NCBI RefSeq assembly: GCF_024398035.1
Contig: NZ_CP073748.1
Coordinates: 2,765,520 to 2,829,519, forward strand
Direction: 5' to 3'
DNA from: Kordiimonas sp. SCSIO 12603
Lineage (GTDB): Bacteria; Pseudomonadota; Alphaproteobacteria; Sphingomonadales; Kordiimonadaceae
Length of the DNA stretch: 64,000 bases
In this document: piece after piece, positions 8,480 through 16,710 of the stretch
Position numbering within the stretch: position 1 is the first letter of the stretch
How the letters are laid out: each line of letters starts with the position of its first letter
Translations under genes and position numbers: made by a program
The notes under the pieces: model-generated
The model's input: only the letters and a program-made list of their open reading frames with translations
What the model was told of the DNA's origin: nothing
The model's database searches: none

Positions 8480-10231
8480 ATGGTTGAAGCCGACGCAATG
8501 ACTGTAGTGACACCTACTCTTGATCCAAGCCTACCAAGGCGCTATTCGGATTTTGATACTCTTGTTGAAGCAATGGAGTATGCTGCCCAAGGTAAAAGAG
8601 GCGCAAATTTCTTCAATGCCAGAGGGGACTTGATCCAATCTGTAACTTGGACTGAACTACGTAACCGTGCCGAAACCATAGGTCGTAAACTGACCAAACT
8701 TGGTTTTGAAAAAGGTGACCGTATCGCACTGATTGCTGAAACGAGTGCAAACTTTGTCGCCTTCTTTATGGGTTGCCAATACGCCAGCGTTCTTCCTGTC
8801 CCTCTACCTCTACCAACTTCGTTCGGGGGTAAAGTGGGCTATGTGTCGCAGCTACGCATGCAAATGGAAAGCTGTGAAGCAAATGGCATTATGGCACCAG
8901 AATTCATGGGTGAGATGATCGCTGAGGCGACAGAAGGCATGAACATGGTCTTCTCTGGCGCTATGGATGATTATCTCGCGGTTGAAGGCGATGGTGAACT
9001 TCGCCTCCCGGTTAAAGAAGATTTAGCCTACCTTCAATATTCATCTGGCAGCACACGTTTCCCACACGGCGTATCCGTTACACACCAATCTCTTCTCGCT
9101 AATACTCATGGTATGGGCTTTCACGGTGTTAAATTAATTGATGAAGATCGCTGTGTATCATGGCTCCCGTTTTATCATGACATGGGACTTGTAGGCACGC
9201 TGCTAACGACAATTACTTGTCAGGTATCTGTGGACTTTATCCCAACAGAAGAATTTGCACGCCGCCCTCTGAGCTGGCTTCGCGTTATCAGCCAAAACAA
9301 AGGCACGCTTACATACAGCCCTACTTTCGGTTTCGATATCTGTGCACGCCGCGCTGCAATGCGCTCAAGTGCGATGGAAGGTCTTGACCTTTCAAGTGTG
9401 CGTGTTGCGGGTATCGGCGCAGAGATGATCCGCCCAGATGTTCTTAAACGTTTCCATGACACATTTGGCGAAATCGGCTTCTCTGAAAAAGCCTTCCTGC
9501 CAAGTTACGGCCTGGCGGAATGTACGCTCGGTGTAAGTTTTGGTAAAGTTGGCGTTGGTATCGAAGTTGATCTCGTTGAAGAAGCTTCACTAACCGGAGA
9601 TCGCCACCTACTTGTAAACGGCAGCGAAGATAATCCGCGCATGCGCAAAGTTGTTAACTGCGGTACGCCTCTACCGGAATATGATATTGAAATCCGCAAT
9701 GAAGACGACAACGTTCTTCCAGAAAACCATGTAGGACGTGTATTCCTCCGCGGTATTTCTGTAATGCGCGAGTATTTCAATGATCCTGAAACAACCCGTG
9801 CCGTGCTTAGCCCAGAAGGCTGGCTCGACACAGGCGATATGGGTTATATGAAAGACGGTGACATTTATATCGTTGGCCGCGCCAAAGATATGATCATTGT
9901 AAACGGTAAAAACCACTGGCCACAGGATATCGAGTGGGCTGCGGAGCAAATTGACGGTATTAAAACTGGTGATGTTGCAGCAATTTCCGTCCCTGGTGAA
10001 AATGCCGAAGAAGTACCGATGGTTTTAGTGCAATGCCGTATTTCCGATGTTGCTGAGCGCACAAAACTAATCGAAGATATTCGTAAGCAAATTCAGGCGT
10101 CAACTGGTGTTACAAGCTTGATTGAACTGGTATCACCACGAGCTCTACCGCGCACCTCGTCTGGTAAATTGAGCCGAACCAAAGCCCGAAACGCTTATCT
10201 TTCAGGAAACTTGCAAGCACTAGCTAGCTAA
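8480..10231 (+). CDS. Fatty acyl-AMP ligase, sphingolipid acyl-ACP synthetase
   Basis: A 583-residue member of the adenylate-forming (ANL) superfamily, FAAL type. The ATP-binding loop is YSSGSTRFPHGV near residue 187, followed by the SWLPFYHDMGL motif typical of FAALs; LDTGDMGY and the late TSSGKLSR signature are also present. It should activate a fatty acid as acyl-AMP and load it onto the acyl carrier protein encoded two genes downstream. In Caulobacter a synthetase of this type (AcpS, CCNA_01223) sits next to the ceramide reductase, ACP and spt genes and supplies serine palmitoyltransferase; the same order occurs here. It is the first gene of the four-gene operon 8480-12709, with 5 bp to the next gene. 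Confidence 0.88.
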   Translation: MVEADAMTVVTPTLDPSLPRRYSDFDTLVEAMEYAAQGKRGANFFNARGDLIQSVTWTELRNRAETIGRKLTKLGFEKGDRIALIAETSANFVAFFMGCQYASVLPVPLPLPTSFGGKVGYVSQLRMQMESCEANGIMAPEFMGEMIAEATEGMNMVFSGAMDDYLAVEGDGELRLPVKEDLAYLQYSSGSTRFPHGVSVTHQSLLANTHGMGFHGVKLIDEDRCVSWLPFYHDMGLVGTLLTTITCQVSVDFIPTEEFARRPLSWLRVISQNKGTLTYSPTFGFDICARRAAMRSSAMEGLDLSSVRVAGIGAEMIRPDVLKRFHDTFGEIGFSEKAFLPSYGLAECTLGVSFGKVGVGIEVDLVEEASLTGDRHLLVNGSEDNPRMRKVVNCGTPLPEYDIEIRNEDDNVLPENHVGRVFLRGISVMREYFNDPETTRAVLSPEGWLDTGDMGYMKDGDIYIVGRAKDMIIVNGKNHWPQDIEWAAEQIDGIKTGDVAAISVPGENAEEVPMVLVQCRISDVAERTKLIEDIRKQIQASTGVTSLIELVSPRALPRTSSGKLSRTKARNAYLSGNLQALAS

Positions 10232-10236
10232 CCAAT

Positions 10237-11193
10237 ATGACAGATCAGATCACAAATACTGCCGCTGGTAAGACAATTGCTCTAACCGGCGGCACTGGTT
10301 TTTTAGGCGGCCATGTTATTGATTGCCTTTTAAACGCCGGACATAACATCCGTGCCCTAACCCGCCGCTCACAGCCGGAGCGGGAAGGTATTATTTGGGT
10401 TGAAGGGTCTATGTCGGATACTGAAAGCCTAGAGAAACTTTGTGAAGGTGCAGATACACTCATTCATGTTGCAGGTCTTACCAAAGCGCTCAATCGGGAT
10501 ATCTTTTTCGATGTGAATGTAAAAGGCAGCAAGCTTGTTTTTGAAGCCGCAGCCAAAACAGGCGTTGACCATGTTATACATATTTCAAGCCTTGCTGCCC
10601 GTGAACCAAGGCTTTCCCATTATGGCGCCAGCAAAGCTGGAACAGAAATGCTGCTGACAGCACGTAAGTGGCCCTTCAGCTGGACGATAGTACGCCCACC
10701 AGCCATTTATGGCCCAGGTGACAAAGAAATCTTGAAACTTCTTAAAGCAACTAAACTCGGTGTGCTCCCTGCCCCAGGTAGCAGTAAAAATCGTGTTTCA
10801 ATGATTCATGCACGTGATCTTGCTGAAGCAATCACCGCGATGTGCGATAAAAGCCATAGTGCTTCTATTGTTGAAATTGACGATGGTAAAACAGGCGGGT
10901 ATCAGATTTCAGAAATTGCTGAAGCTGTGCCAAGCAATTCCGACAAGAAAACAAAAATTATCCCGCTTCCATTTTGGGTTTTAGGGTCGATTGGAGCCGT
11001 GAACGGCATTTTTGCTAGCCTTGTTAAGAAGCCAGCAATGCTTACACTCTCTACAGCCCGATACCTTTGCCATCCTGACTGGGTGGTAAGAGAAGGCAGA
11101 CGTCCTAAACTTGCAAATTGGTCGCCAAAATTTAGCCTTAAAGCCGGATTAGAGGATACAATCGACTGGTATCGAAAAAACGGGCTTTTATGA
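10237..11193 (+). CDS. cerR: NAD-dependent epimerase/dehydratase, ceramide reductase-like (CerR)
   Basis: A 318-residue extended short-chain dehydrogenase. The Rossmann dinucleotide loop is TGGTGFLGG at residues 17-25, with catalytic Tyr129 and Lys133 in HYGASKAG. A hydrophobic stretch (FWVLGSIGAVNGIFASLV) near residue 245 may give membrane contact. In Caulobacter the protein at this position, CerR, reduces 3-oxo-ceramide after acylation, replacing the eukaryotic order of steps. The assignment rests on family plus synteny with the acyl-ACP synthetase, ACP and spt genes. A generic sugar-nucleotide or steroid-type epimerase is the alternative if the synteny is misleading. I see no cleavable signal peptide. 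Confidence 0.8.
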   Translation: MTDQITNTAAGKTIALTGGTGFLGGHVIDCLLNAGHNIRALTRRSQPEREGIIWVEGSMSDTESLEKLCEGADTLIHVAGLTKALNRDIFFDVNVKGSKLVFEAAAKTGVDHVIHISSLAAREPRLSHYGASKAGTEMLLTARKWPFSWTIVRPPAIYGPGDKEILKLLKATKLGVLPAPGSSKNRVSMIHARDLAEAITAMCDKSHSASIVEIDDGKTGGYQISEIAEAVPSNSDKKTKIIPLPFWVLGSIGAVNGIFASLVKKPAMLTLSTARYLCHPDWVVREGRRPKLANWSPKFSLKAGLEDTIDWYRKNGLL

Positions 11194-11254
11194 TTGGCAA
11201 CTCCCCTCTATAAACAGGGGTAATTTAAAAATTCCACTAAAATAGGCGGTTAAC

Positions 11255-11503
11255 ATGGCAAAAGCCGAAACTCTTGAAACTATCTATGCCCTTATTACAC
11301 CAATTAATAAAAAGGGCGTAAAGCTTGCACCTGAAGTAACATTCGCTGGTGATCTTGAGCTAGACAGCCTTACCGTGATGGATCTGGTTGCTGATATTGA
11401 AGATGAATTCGATATTATTCTTCCCCTCAACCTGTTACCTGATCTTGAAACAATTGAACACGTAGCAGACGCAGTTGAAAAGATTGTAAGCGAAGGCAAT
11501 TAA
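11255..11503 (+). CDS. Acyl carrier protein dedicated to sphingolipid synthesis
   Basis: An 82-residue acidic, helical acyl carrier protein. Ser38 in DLELDSLTVMDL is the phosphopantetheine site. It is preceded by a 61-bp gap and followed by only 3 bp before spt. Position between the reductase and serine palmitoyltransferase genes indicates that it carries the fatty acyl thioester used by that enzyme, as shown for the Caulobacter counterpart (CCNA_01221). It is not the housekeeping AcpP, whose gene normally lies with fab genes. No phosphopantetheinyl transferase is encoded nearby. Confidence 0.9.
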   Translation: MAKAETLETIYALITPINKKGVKLAPEVTFAGDLELDSLTVMDLVADIEDEFDIILPLNLLPDLETIEHVADAVEKIVSEGN

Positions 11504-11506
11504 TCT

Positions 11507-12709
11507 ATGGATTTGCTTGATAAGTTTGACGCAACGGTTGCGCTCCGTGAAAGCCTGCCTTTTGAAAAGGCTGACCCTTTCAAAGTAGTAATGGATGAAA
11601 TCATTTCAGAAACTGAGGCGATTATTGCTGGCAGACACACTATTCTTGCTGGCACCAATAACTATATGGGCATGACCTTTAACGAAAGCTCTCTTGCGGC
11701 TGCAAAGCAGGCAATTGATGATTTCGGTACAGGAACAACAGGCTCACGCGTTCTAAACGGTACATACGGTAGCCACAAAGCCCTTGAGCAAACCATTGCT
11801 GACTTCTATGGCATGGACCACTGCATGGTGTTTTCAACTGGATATCAGGCGAACCTAGGCATGATCTCAGCTCTTGGCGGCAAAGATGATTTCATTATCA
11901 TTGATGCTGATAGCCATGCATCCATCTATGATGGTTGTAAGATGAGCGATGCAACTATTGTACGCTTCAAGCATAATGATGTTGAAAACATGGAACGCCG
12001 CCTAAAGAGGCTCCCTAAAGACGCTGGCAAACTTATAGTAATAGAAGGCATTTATTCCATGCTTGGAGATGCCGCACCCGTTAAGGAACTGCTTGAAGTT
12101 GCTAAGAAATATGGCTGTATGACACTGGTTGATGAAGCACATTCCATGGGCTTCTCTGGTGAAAATGGCCGAGGTGTAGCAGAGGAACTTGGTGTAGAGC
12201 ATTTGGTTGATTTCTACGTTGGCACCTTCTCTAAATCGGTTGGTACTGTTGGTGGCTTTGCCGTTTCTAACCACCCTAAATTTGATGTGCTACGCTTTGT
12301 GAGCCGTCCATATATTTTCACAGCAAGTCTGCCACCTAGTGTGGTTGCTTCTGCAACAGCTTCTATCGAGGCTATCAAACGCAGTGGAAACCGCCGCGCG
12401 CACCTGTGGGAAAACGCACGCCAGCTACACACCGGCCTGAAAACTGCTGGTTTCAAAATGTGTACAGAAAAAGCTGAAAGCCCAATTATTGCTGTACACC
12501 TTCCAGATCCAATGATGGGCACCAAATTCTGGGAACAACTGCTTCTTGAAGGTGTTTATGTGAACATGGCTGCACCGCCTGCAACACCAGCAGGTATGTT
12601 CCTAATGCGTGTAAGCGTATGTGCACAACACACAAGTGAGCAGATTGATGAAATTATCAAACGCTTTAAAACAACAGCTGAAAAGGTTGGCCTTGAACTA
12701 GCAGTATAG
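11507..12709 (+). CDS. spt: Serine palmitoyltransferase
   Basis: A 400-residue alpha-oxoamine synthase (class II PLP aminotransferase fold), soluble, with no membrane segment. Key residues are H137 in DADSHAS, which stacks on the cofactor, the DEAHS motif at 209-213, and Schiff-base K243 in GTFSKSVGTVGG. Family members condense an acyl thioester with an amino acid. KBL and ALAS are the nearest alternatives, but the flanking acyl-ACP synthetase, ACP, reductase and lipid kinase strongly favour serine palmitoyltransferase making 3-oxo-sphinganine. It is the last gene of the operon and is followed by a strong terminator. Confidence 0.9.
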   Translation: MDLLDKFDATVALRESLPFEKADPFKVVMDEIISETEAIIAGRHTILAGTNNYMGMTFNESSLAAAKQAIDDFGTGTTGSRVLNGTYGSHKALEQTIADFYGMDHCMVFSTGYQANLGMISALGGKDDFIIIDADSHASIYDGCKMSDATIVRFKHNDVENMERRLKRLPKDAGKLIVIEGIYSMLGDAAPVKELLEVAKKYGCMTLVDEAHSMGFSGENGRGVAEELGVEHLVDFYVGTFSKSVGTVGGFAVSNHPKFDVLRFVSRPYIFTASLPPSVVASATASIEAIKRSGNRRAHLWENARQLHTGLKTAGFKMCTEKAESPIIAVHLPDPMMGTKFWEQLLLEGVYVNMAAPPATPAGMFLMRVSVCAQHTSEQIDEIIKRFKTTAEKVGLELAV

Positions 12710-12724
12710 AACTTAGTTCAATGA

Positions 12725-12762
12725 ATAAAAAAAGGCGGTCCAATTTGGTACCGCTTTTTTTT
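12725..12762. terminator. Bidirectional terminator between spt and the head-group genes
   Basis: GCGGT and ACCGC arms around a short loop (12735-12753) are flanked by an A-run on the left and a T-run on the right. It can stop transcription from both sides: spt from the left and the leftward nucleotidyltransferase-like gene from the right. Confidence 0.8.
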
Positions 12763-12764
12763 AA

Positions 12765-13697
12765 CTATTTAAATGCGCCCTTTTTCCTGAGGCTCCAAAA
12801 GAGAGAGACCCCCGCAATAATGGGCCATTTTCTCATCCAGTCTTTTATCTCTATTTCAACACCTGAATGACGACGGATTTTCCAGGCGAGATAATCAATA
12901 CCGCCATCAAAAGTCATAGAAGCCTTTACAAGCCTCAAAAAGCTCACCCATTTACCGTTCCAGCGACGCATCATCCATTTAAAAGCTGGTTTAAATCGCC
13001 GCTCAGGCTGCTTCTGCAAAGGTGTAACCTCAGTGCTTATACCTAATGCTTCAAGAGCTACAGGAGTCAGGCGATCATAACGTTCCTGATCCAAAAGATA
13101 GATCTCCAGGCCTTTGCCACCTCGCTCTGATCGTAGTTCCGCCGCATAGGTAGCCTCAAAGGCTTCTACCCATAACTCACGGGATTCAATAACATGGGGC
13201 TTTAGATCAAGAATGTTACCCAGCATGGTTTTAACTGCTGTCGCGATATATTCATTAATTTCTGCAAATGCGAGGTCATCGCGAGCATTGAGCAAAAGGC
13301 AAGGCTGACAAAAACGCGCCCACACAGAAACATTCAAACATGATGTAGACACCCTGTATTTCAAATCCTCCATGGACAGCACCGCGTATTTAGAGCGCAC
13401 TGTCATACCGTCTATCTCTGTTTCGTGATAAAAGACATTAGGTGGGATCATCTTATTGGCAGCGGCTAACCAACGTTTTTCATAGGCGTTACTGTAACTA
13501 TCTACAATCACATAAAAATCGAGAATTTTATCCTCTATTTCTCCCGTACGCAGACATGATCCATAGAAGACCACACCGGTCACACAATCGCCGTAGCGCG
13601 TGGATATCTCTTTAGCCGCGATCTCTACCTCTCTAGGCACGGACCGGTCCCATTCGGCCCTGATAAAGCCAACTAGCTCATTATCACTCGAGTTCAT
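12765..13697 (-). CDS. Nucleotidyltransferase-like protein of the sphingolipid locus
   Basis: A 310-residue protein. Near the N-terminus it has the GS motif of polymerase-beta-type nucleotidyltransferases (VVFYGSCLRTG, G46-S47) followed by D60 in LDFYVIVD. The usual Asp-x-Asp pair is not clean, so catalysis is uncertain. The C-terminal half is basic and Trp-rich and ends in a hydrophobic stretch (WPIIAGVSLFWSL) that may associate with the membrane. Start ATG 13697 is chosen because AGGG lies 6 bp ahead; an upstream Met would overlap the kinase gene. It follows the lipid kinase gene by 10 bp, so the two form an operon. The likely role is adding or modifying a ceramide head group (inference from context; the Caulobacter ceramide-phosphoglycerate region is the model). 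Confidence 0.7.
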   Translation of the reverse strand: MNSSDNELVGFIRAEWDRSVPREVEIAAKEISTRYGDCVTGVVFYGSCLRTGEIEDKILDFYVIVDSYSNAYEKRWLAAANKMIPPNVFYHETEIDGMTVRSKYAVLSMEDLKYRVSTSCLNVSVWARFCQPCLLLNARDDLAFAEINEYIATAVKTMLGNILDLKPHVIESRELWVEAFEATYAAELRSERGGKGLEIYLLDQERYDRLTPVALEALGISTEVTPLQKQPERRFKPAFKWMMRRWNGKWVSFLRLVKASMTFDGGIDYLAWKIRRHSGVEIEIKDWMRKWPIIAGVSLFWSLRKKGAFK

Positions 13698-13707
13698 GAA
13701 TACCCTG

Positions 13708-14706
13708 CTATTTAATAGAAATAAAAGTAAGGGCTTTATCACCGCGCAATGTTACAGGAACACCAGCGGTCGGCTGATAAATTTCTCCATCCAGCGTAAC
13801 AGGGTCAGTCCCCTCAAAACGAATTTCATTACTGTTACGTGTATGTGTCCCTGAAATACTTTTATTCTTAAAACCACCCGTGATCAGCGCTCTGAATGCC
13901 CGGAACAGGTTCCCTGCTCCCGGTTCGATCGCTGAAAATCTCAGTCCGCCATCCCCAACGGAACCATAAGGCTTCAACCCAAGAATTAAATTATCAAGCG
14001 TTGTCGCCAGTACAGCAGCATACTGTCCTGCCATACGTGCACTTCCTGGTACGATTATCTCCATCGGATCAGAAACAAGAAGATCTTTCTGTTTACCAAT
14101 TCCGAATGCAGATCCAAGAAGCTTCATAAATGCCATAACATGTGCAAGGGAATTTGGCACTCCCATAGAATAGGCATTTTCTCGCGTCCAGAAAATCCCT
14201 TTTACAACACCAGCTGTACCAAAGAATGTACCAACCTTTGGTAATTCACCATCACCCATATCAAGCTCGATAAGATGTCTGCTTGTGATCGCATCCGCAA
14301 TTTTGCCTTCGCTGGCAATCCTTAGGAGCTTGCGAAGCACCTTCGAAGGCTTTCCTTTAAAACCCAAATCTGCCGCTGTCATATTAGTTTTCCCACCTGG
14401 CAAAAATGCGATAGGCGGAACGACAGAAAAATGATTCTTATAAAGAATAGCAGAAAGCACAGCACCAATTGTTCCATCGCCGCCGTTGACAATGATCATT
14501 GCAGGATTGGCTTTAGCGAATAGCGACAACGCCTCATCGATAGTATCAATACCATTCAGTTCAAAATGAACAATGTTAGCACTTTCATTGATAACCTTGC
14601 GAATTTCGCCCATTCCGTTGGCATTTGTTGTGCTGAGAGGGTTGGAAATAATCGCTACAAGCGGAACAGTGGCACCACTTTGAATATTGGTTTTATCTAA
14701 CTGCAT
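13708..14706 (-). CDS. Diacylglycerol/ceramide kinase-like lipid kinase
   Basis: A 332-residue DAGK_cat family protein. The nucleotide-binding signature GGDGT is at residues 75-79 (IIVNGGDGTIGAVL), followed by FLPGGKTNMTA, and the C-terminal part has the matching beta-sandwich pattern with VTLDGEIYQP. These kinases phosphorylate diacylglycerol, sphingosine or ceramide. In Caulobacter a distinct ceramide kinase of this family (CpgB, CCNA_01218) lies beside spt and makes ceramide phosphate for anionic sphingolipids; the same location here supports that role. Start ATG 14706 has GGAG about 9 bp upstream. No signal peptide is seen, so it acts at the cytoplasmic membrane face. Confidence 0.82.
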   Translation of the reverse strand: MQLDKTNIQSGATVPLVAIISNPLSTTNANGMGEIRKVINESANIVHFELNGIDTIDEALSLFAKANPAMIIVNGGDGTIGAVLSAILYKNHFSVVPPIAFLPGGKTNMTAADLGFKGKPSKVLRKLLRIASEGKIADAITSRHLIELDMGDGELPKVGTFFGTAGVVKGIFWTRENAYSMGVPNSLAHVMAFMKLLGSAFGIGKQKDLLVSDPMEIIVPGSARMAGQYAAVLATTLDNLILGLKPYGSVGDGGLRFSAIEPGAGNLFRAFRALITGGFKNKSISGTHTRNSNEIRFEGTDPVTLDGEIYQPTAGVPVTLRGDKALTFISIK

Positions 14707-14737
14707 TCTATCCCGCTCCAACAGGAATTAAGCACAC

Positions 14738-14762
14738 AAAAAAGCCAAGGTGGCATTCACCT
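14738..14762 (-). terminator. Terminator after the DUF2141 gene
   Basis: On the minus strand AGGTG and CACCT arms (14762-14748) precede TGGCTTTTTTG. It lies 61 bp past the DUF2141 stop codon and ahead of the lipid kinase gene, suggesting separate or attenuated transcription of the two. Confidence 0.5.
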
Positions 14763-14822
14763 CAGCGTTACAATTTTATTTCAACGCGCCATATATAAGC
14801 AATCAGTTTAAATTTTTCAATA

Positions 14823-15344
14823 TTAACGACGCCTAGCCTTACGGCGCTTCTCTTTCTTTTCGTCGTCACCGCCTAAGATATACTTCAATTTGACGGTAGT
14901 TTCCGTAACCCCAGCAGGCATATCCATGATTACTTCTTCAGCGTCCGGTGCACCTAGTCCCAGTTTCGGATTATTTGAAAATCCAAAACCTTCGGAAAGA
15001 AAATCGGCTTTGCCGTTAGCATTTTTATCATGCATCACCACAAGTGCATATTTTCCTGCACTAGGTAATTGAACACACATAGCCTGTTCACCAGCATCAA
15101 TTACAGGTACATCCAAGCGCACCAGTTTCTTCCCCTTAGCGAGAAAATCATCCGGGTTAGAGCTGTATATCTGCGCACGCAGATTGCCTTCCTGCGTGCG
15201 AATATTTTCTACATTTACCAGAAGCGCTGCCCCACTATCGCCTGCTGCACATGAAGAAGCTACATCTTGCGCATAAACACCTCCAGATAGGAAATGCCCA
15301 CCTAGCACCAGGGAAGAAATCAAAGCTGAACATACAAATTTCAT
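14823..15344 (-). CDS. Exported DUF2141 protein
   Basis: A 173-residue protein with a signal peptide (hydrophobic core LISSLVLGGHFLSGG, cleavage likely after YAQ near residue 26). A DUF2141 domain follows, recognisable by YALVVMHDKNANGKADF, then GFGFSNNPKLGLGAP. The DKNANGKAD segment resembles a Ca-binding loop. The C-terminus is very basic (EKKEKRRKARRR), odd for a periplasmic protein and possibly lipid- or LPS-binding. The biochemical function of DUF2141 is unknown. It lies between the lipid kinase and the LptF-type permease genes, so a periplasmic role in sphingolipid handling is a fair guess but only that. Confidence 0.82.
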   Translation of the reverse strand: MKFVCSALISSLVLGGHFLSGGVYAQDVASSCAAGDSGAALLVNVENIRTQEGNLRAQIYSSNPDDFLAKGKKLVRLDVPVIDAGEQAMCVQLPSAGKYALVVMHDKNANGKADFLSEGFGFSNNPKLGLGAPDAEEVIMDMPAGVTETTVKLKYILGGDDEKKEKRRKARRR

Positions 15345-15519
15345 TACAGTTACTCCGCGCTTCTGTTAATGCCTATCATTTCCTGCTGGAAGGTGGCAGA
15401 ATTATGTCTCATATGCGCCGAAATAAAGTGTAAGACAACAAGCTTTTGCCATGTTCATAGTGTGGAAGTATATGAATTGTCACTTGAAACTAAGCTAGAA
15501 CCAGTGTAGCGCCACATAT

Positions 15520-16710
15520 ATGATTAATAGAATTGACCGATATGTATTAAAGCAAGTTGCCATGCCTCTCATCTCTACGCTGGGTATCGCGGCACTCTTG
15601 CTTATCCTTGAGAAAATGCTGAGCCTGTTTGACTTTGTGGTGAATCAGGGCGGCCCCGCCAATATTGTATTCCGAATGCTCGCAAACCTTACCCCACACT
15701 ATATGGGGCTTGCGCTACCTGTTGGTCTTCTTCTCGGTGTTACAATTGCATTCCGCAAGATTTCACTTTCAAGTGAATATGACGCGATCATCTCTTCTGG
15801 CACTGGTTTACCGCGTTTAATGCGCCCTTTGATGATGCTTGCCCTTTTGCTGGCGGTCATTAACACTATTCTCGTCGGCTGGGTTCAGCCGCATAGCCGA
15901 TATACATATCGAGAACTGATTTTTGATCTCCGCAGTGGTGCCCTTGGTGCCAGTATCCGCGTGGGTGAATTCATTGAAGTTGGGGATGATATTACCCTAC
16001 TCGTTGAAGAAAGCCACCAACAAGGTGCTGAACTTCGCGGTATCTTTATGGAACGTAAAGACGATAGAGGGAGCATAGCCGTAACAGCTGAAAGTGGCGG
16101 CTTTTTCGCGACAGAAGATAGCAATACAATTCTTTTACGTCTGTATAACGGTCGCTTAGTGGATCTGAACGAAAGCCAGAACAAACCAAGGGTGTTGAGC
16201 TTCGAACGGCAAGATTTAAAGATCAAACTCCCTTCCCGTGAAGCCTTCCGTGAACGCGGCGGTGAAGAACTTGAAATGACCATACCTGAATTGTTTGTGG
16301 AACGAGATAATCAGGAATGGTCGCTTGATGAACGCCGCGCTTTCAATGGTAATTTTCATTGGCGCCTTATGCACAGCATTACGTTTTTCATTATCCCATT
16401 TCTTGCGGTACCGATGGGGATTACCAATAAACGAACGGGCCGTGGTACCGGTATCGTGATTGGACTATCCCTTCTCATTGTTTACAACGAGTTTATGGAA
16501 GGTATGGAAACTGCTGTGAAAGGCGGAGCATCACCCTACGCTACTATATGGTTGTTGTTTGGTTTATTTACGTTTCTCAGTTTCTTCTTCTTCCGTATCT
16601 CAGCCTTCAAGGCAGGCGGTGAGCCTCTAGCTTATATTGATACATTCTGGGCATTTATCAGTAGGCCTATCAAACGGCTCGGTAAAAAGATCATGGGAGT
16701 TAGCGAATAA
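15520..16710 (+). CDS. LptF/LptG-type permease, first of a pair
   Basis: A 396-residue YjgP/YjgQ family inner-membrane protein. Three transmembrane segments lie at about residues 15-125, a periplasmic beta-jellyroll domain at about 130-290, and three more segments at about 295-375. In the LPS exporter, LptF and LptG pair with the LptB ATPase and extract lipid A from the inner membrane. Here the pair sits inside a sphingolipid locus and away from lptD, pdxA or ksgA, near which alphaproteobacterial LPS-export genes often lie. It may be a paralogue that exports ceramide-based lipids; it could also be the cell's only LptF. No ATPase is encoded locally. The stop and next start overlap (TAATG). Confidence 0.85.
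   Translation: MINRIDRYVLKQVAMPLISTLGIAALLLILEKMLSLFDFVVNQGGPANIVFRMLANLTPHYMGLALPVGLLLGVTIAFRKISLSSEYDAIISSGTGLPRLMRPLMMLALLLAVINTILVGWVQPHSRYTYRELIFDLRSGALGASIRVGEFIEVGDDITLLVEESHQQGAELRGIFMERKDDRGSIAVTAESGGFFATEDSNTILLRLYNGRLVDLNESQNKPRVLSFERQDLKIKLPSREAFRERGGEELEMTIPELFVERDNQEWSLDERRAFNGNFHWRLMHSITFFIIPFLAVPMGITNKRTGRGTGIVIGLSLLIVYNEFMEGMETAVKGGASPYATIWLLFGLFTFLSFFFFRISAFKAGGEPLAYIDTFWAFISRPIKRLGKKIMGVSE

Noticed and set aside
12765-14706. The two leftward genes as a toxin-antitoxin pair (nucleotidyltransferase plus partner)
   Set aside because: The partner is a clear DAGK-type lipid kinase with GGDGT, and the pair is embedded in sphingolipid genes.
14823-15344. DUF2141 protein as a periplasmic bridge equivalent to LptA/LptC
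   Set aside because: It shows no OstA-like repeat and is too short to span the periplasm alone; I keep only a general envelope role.
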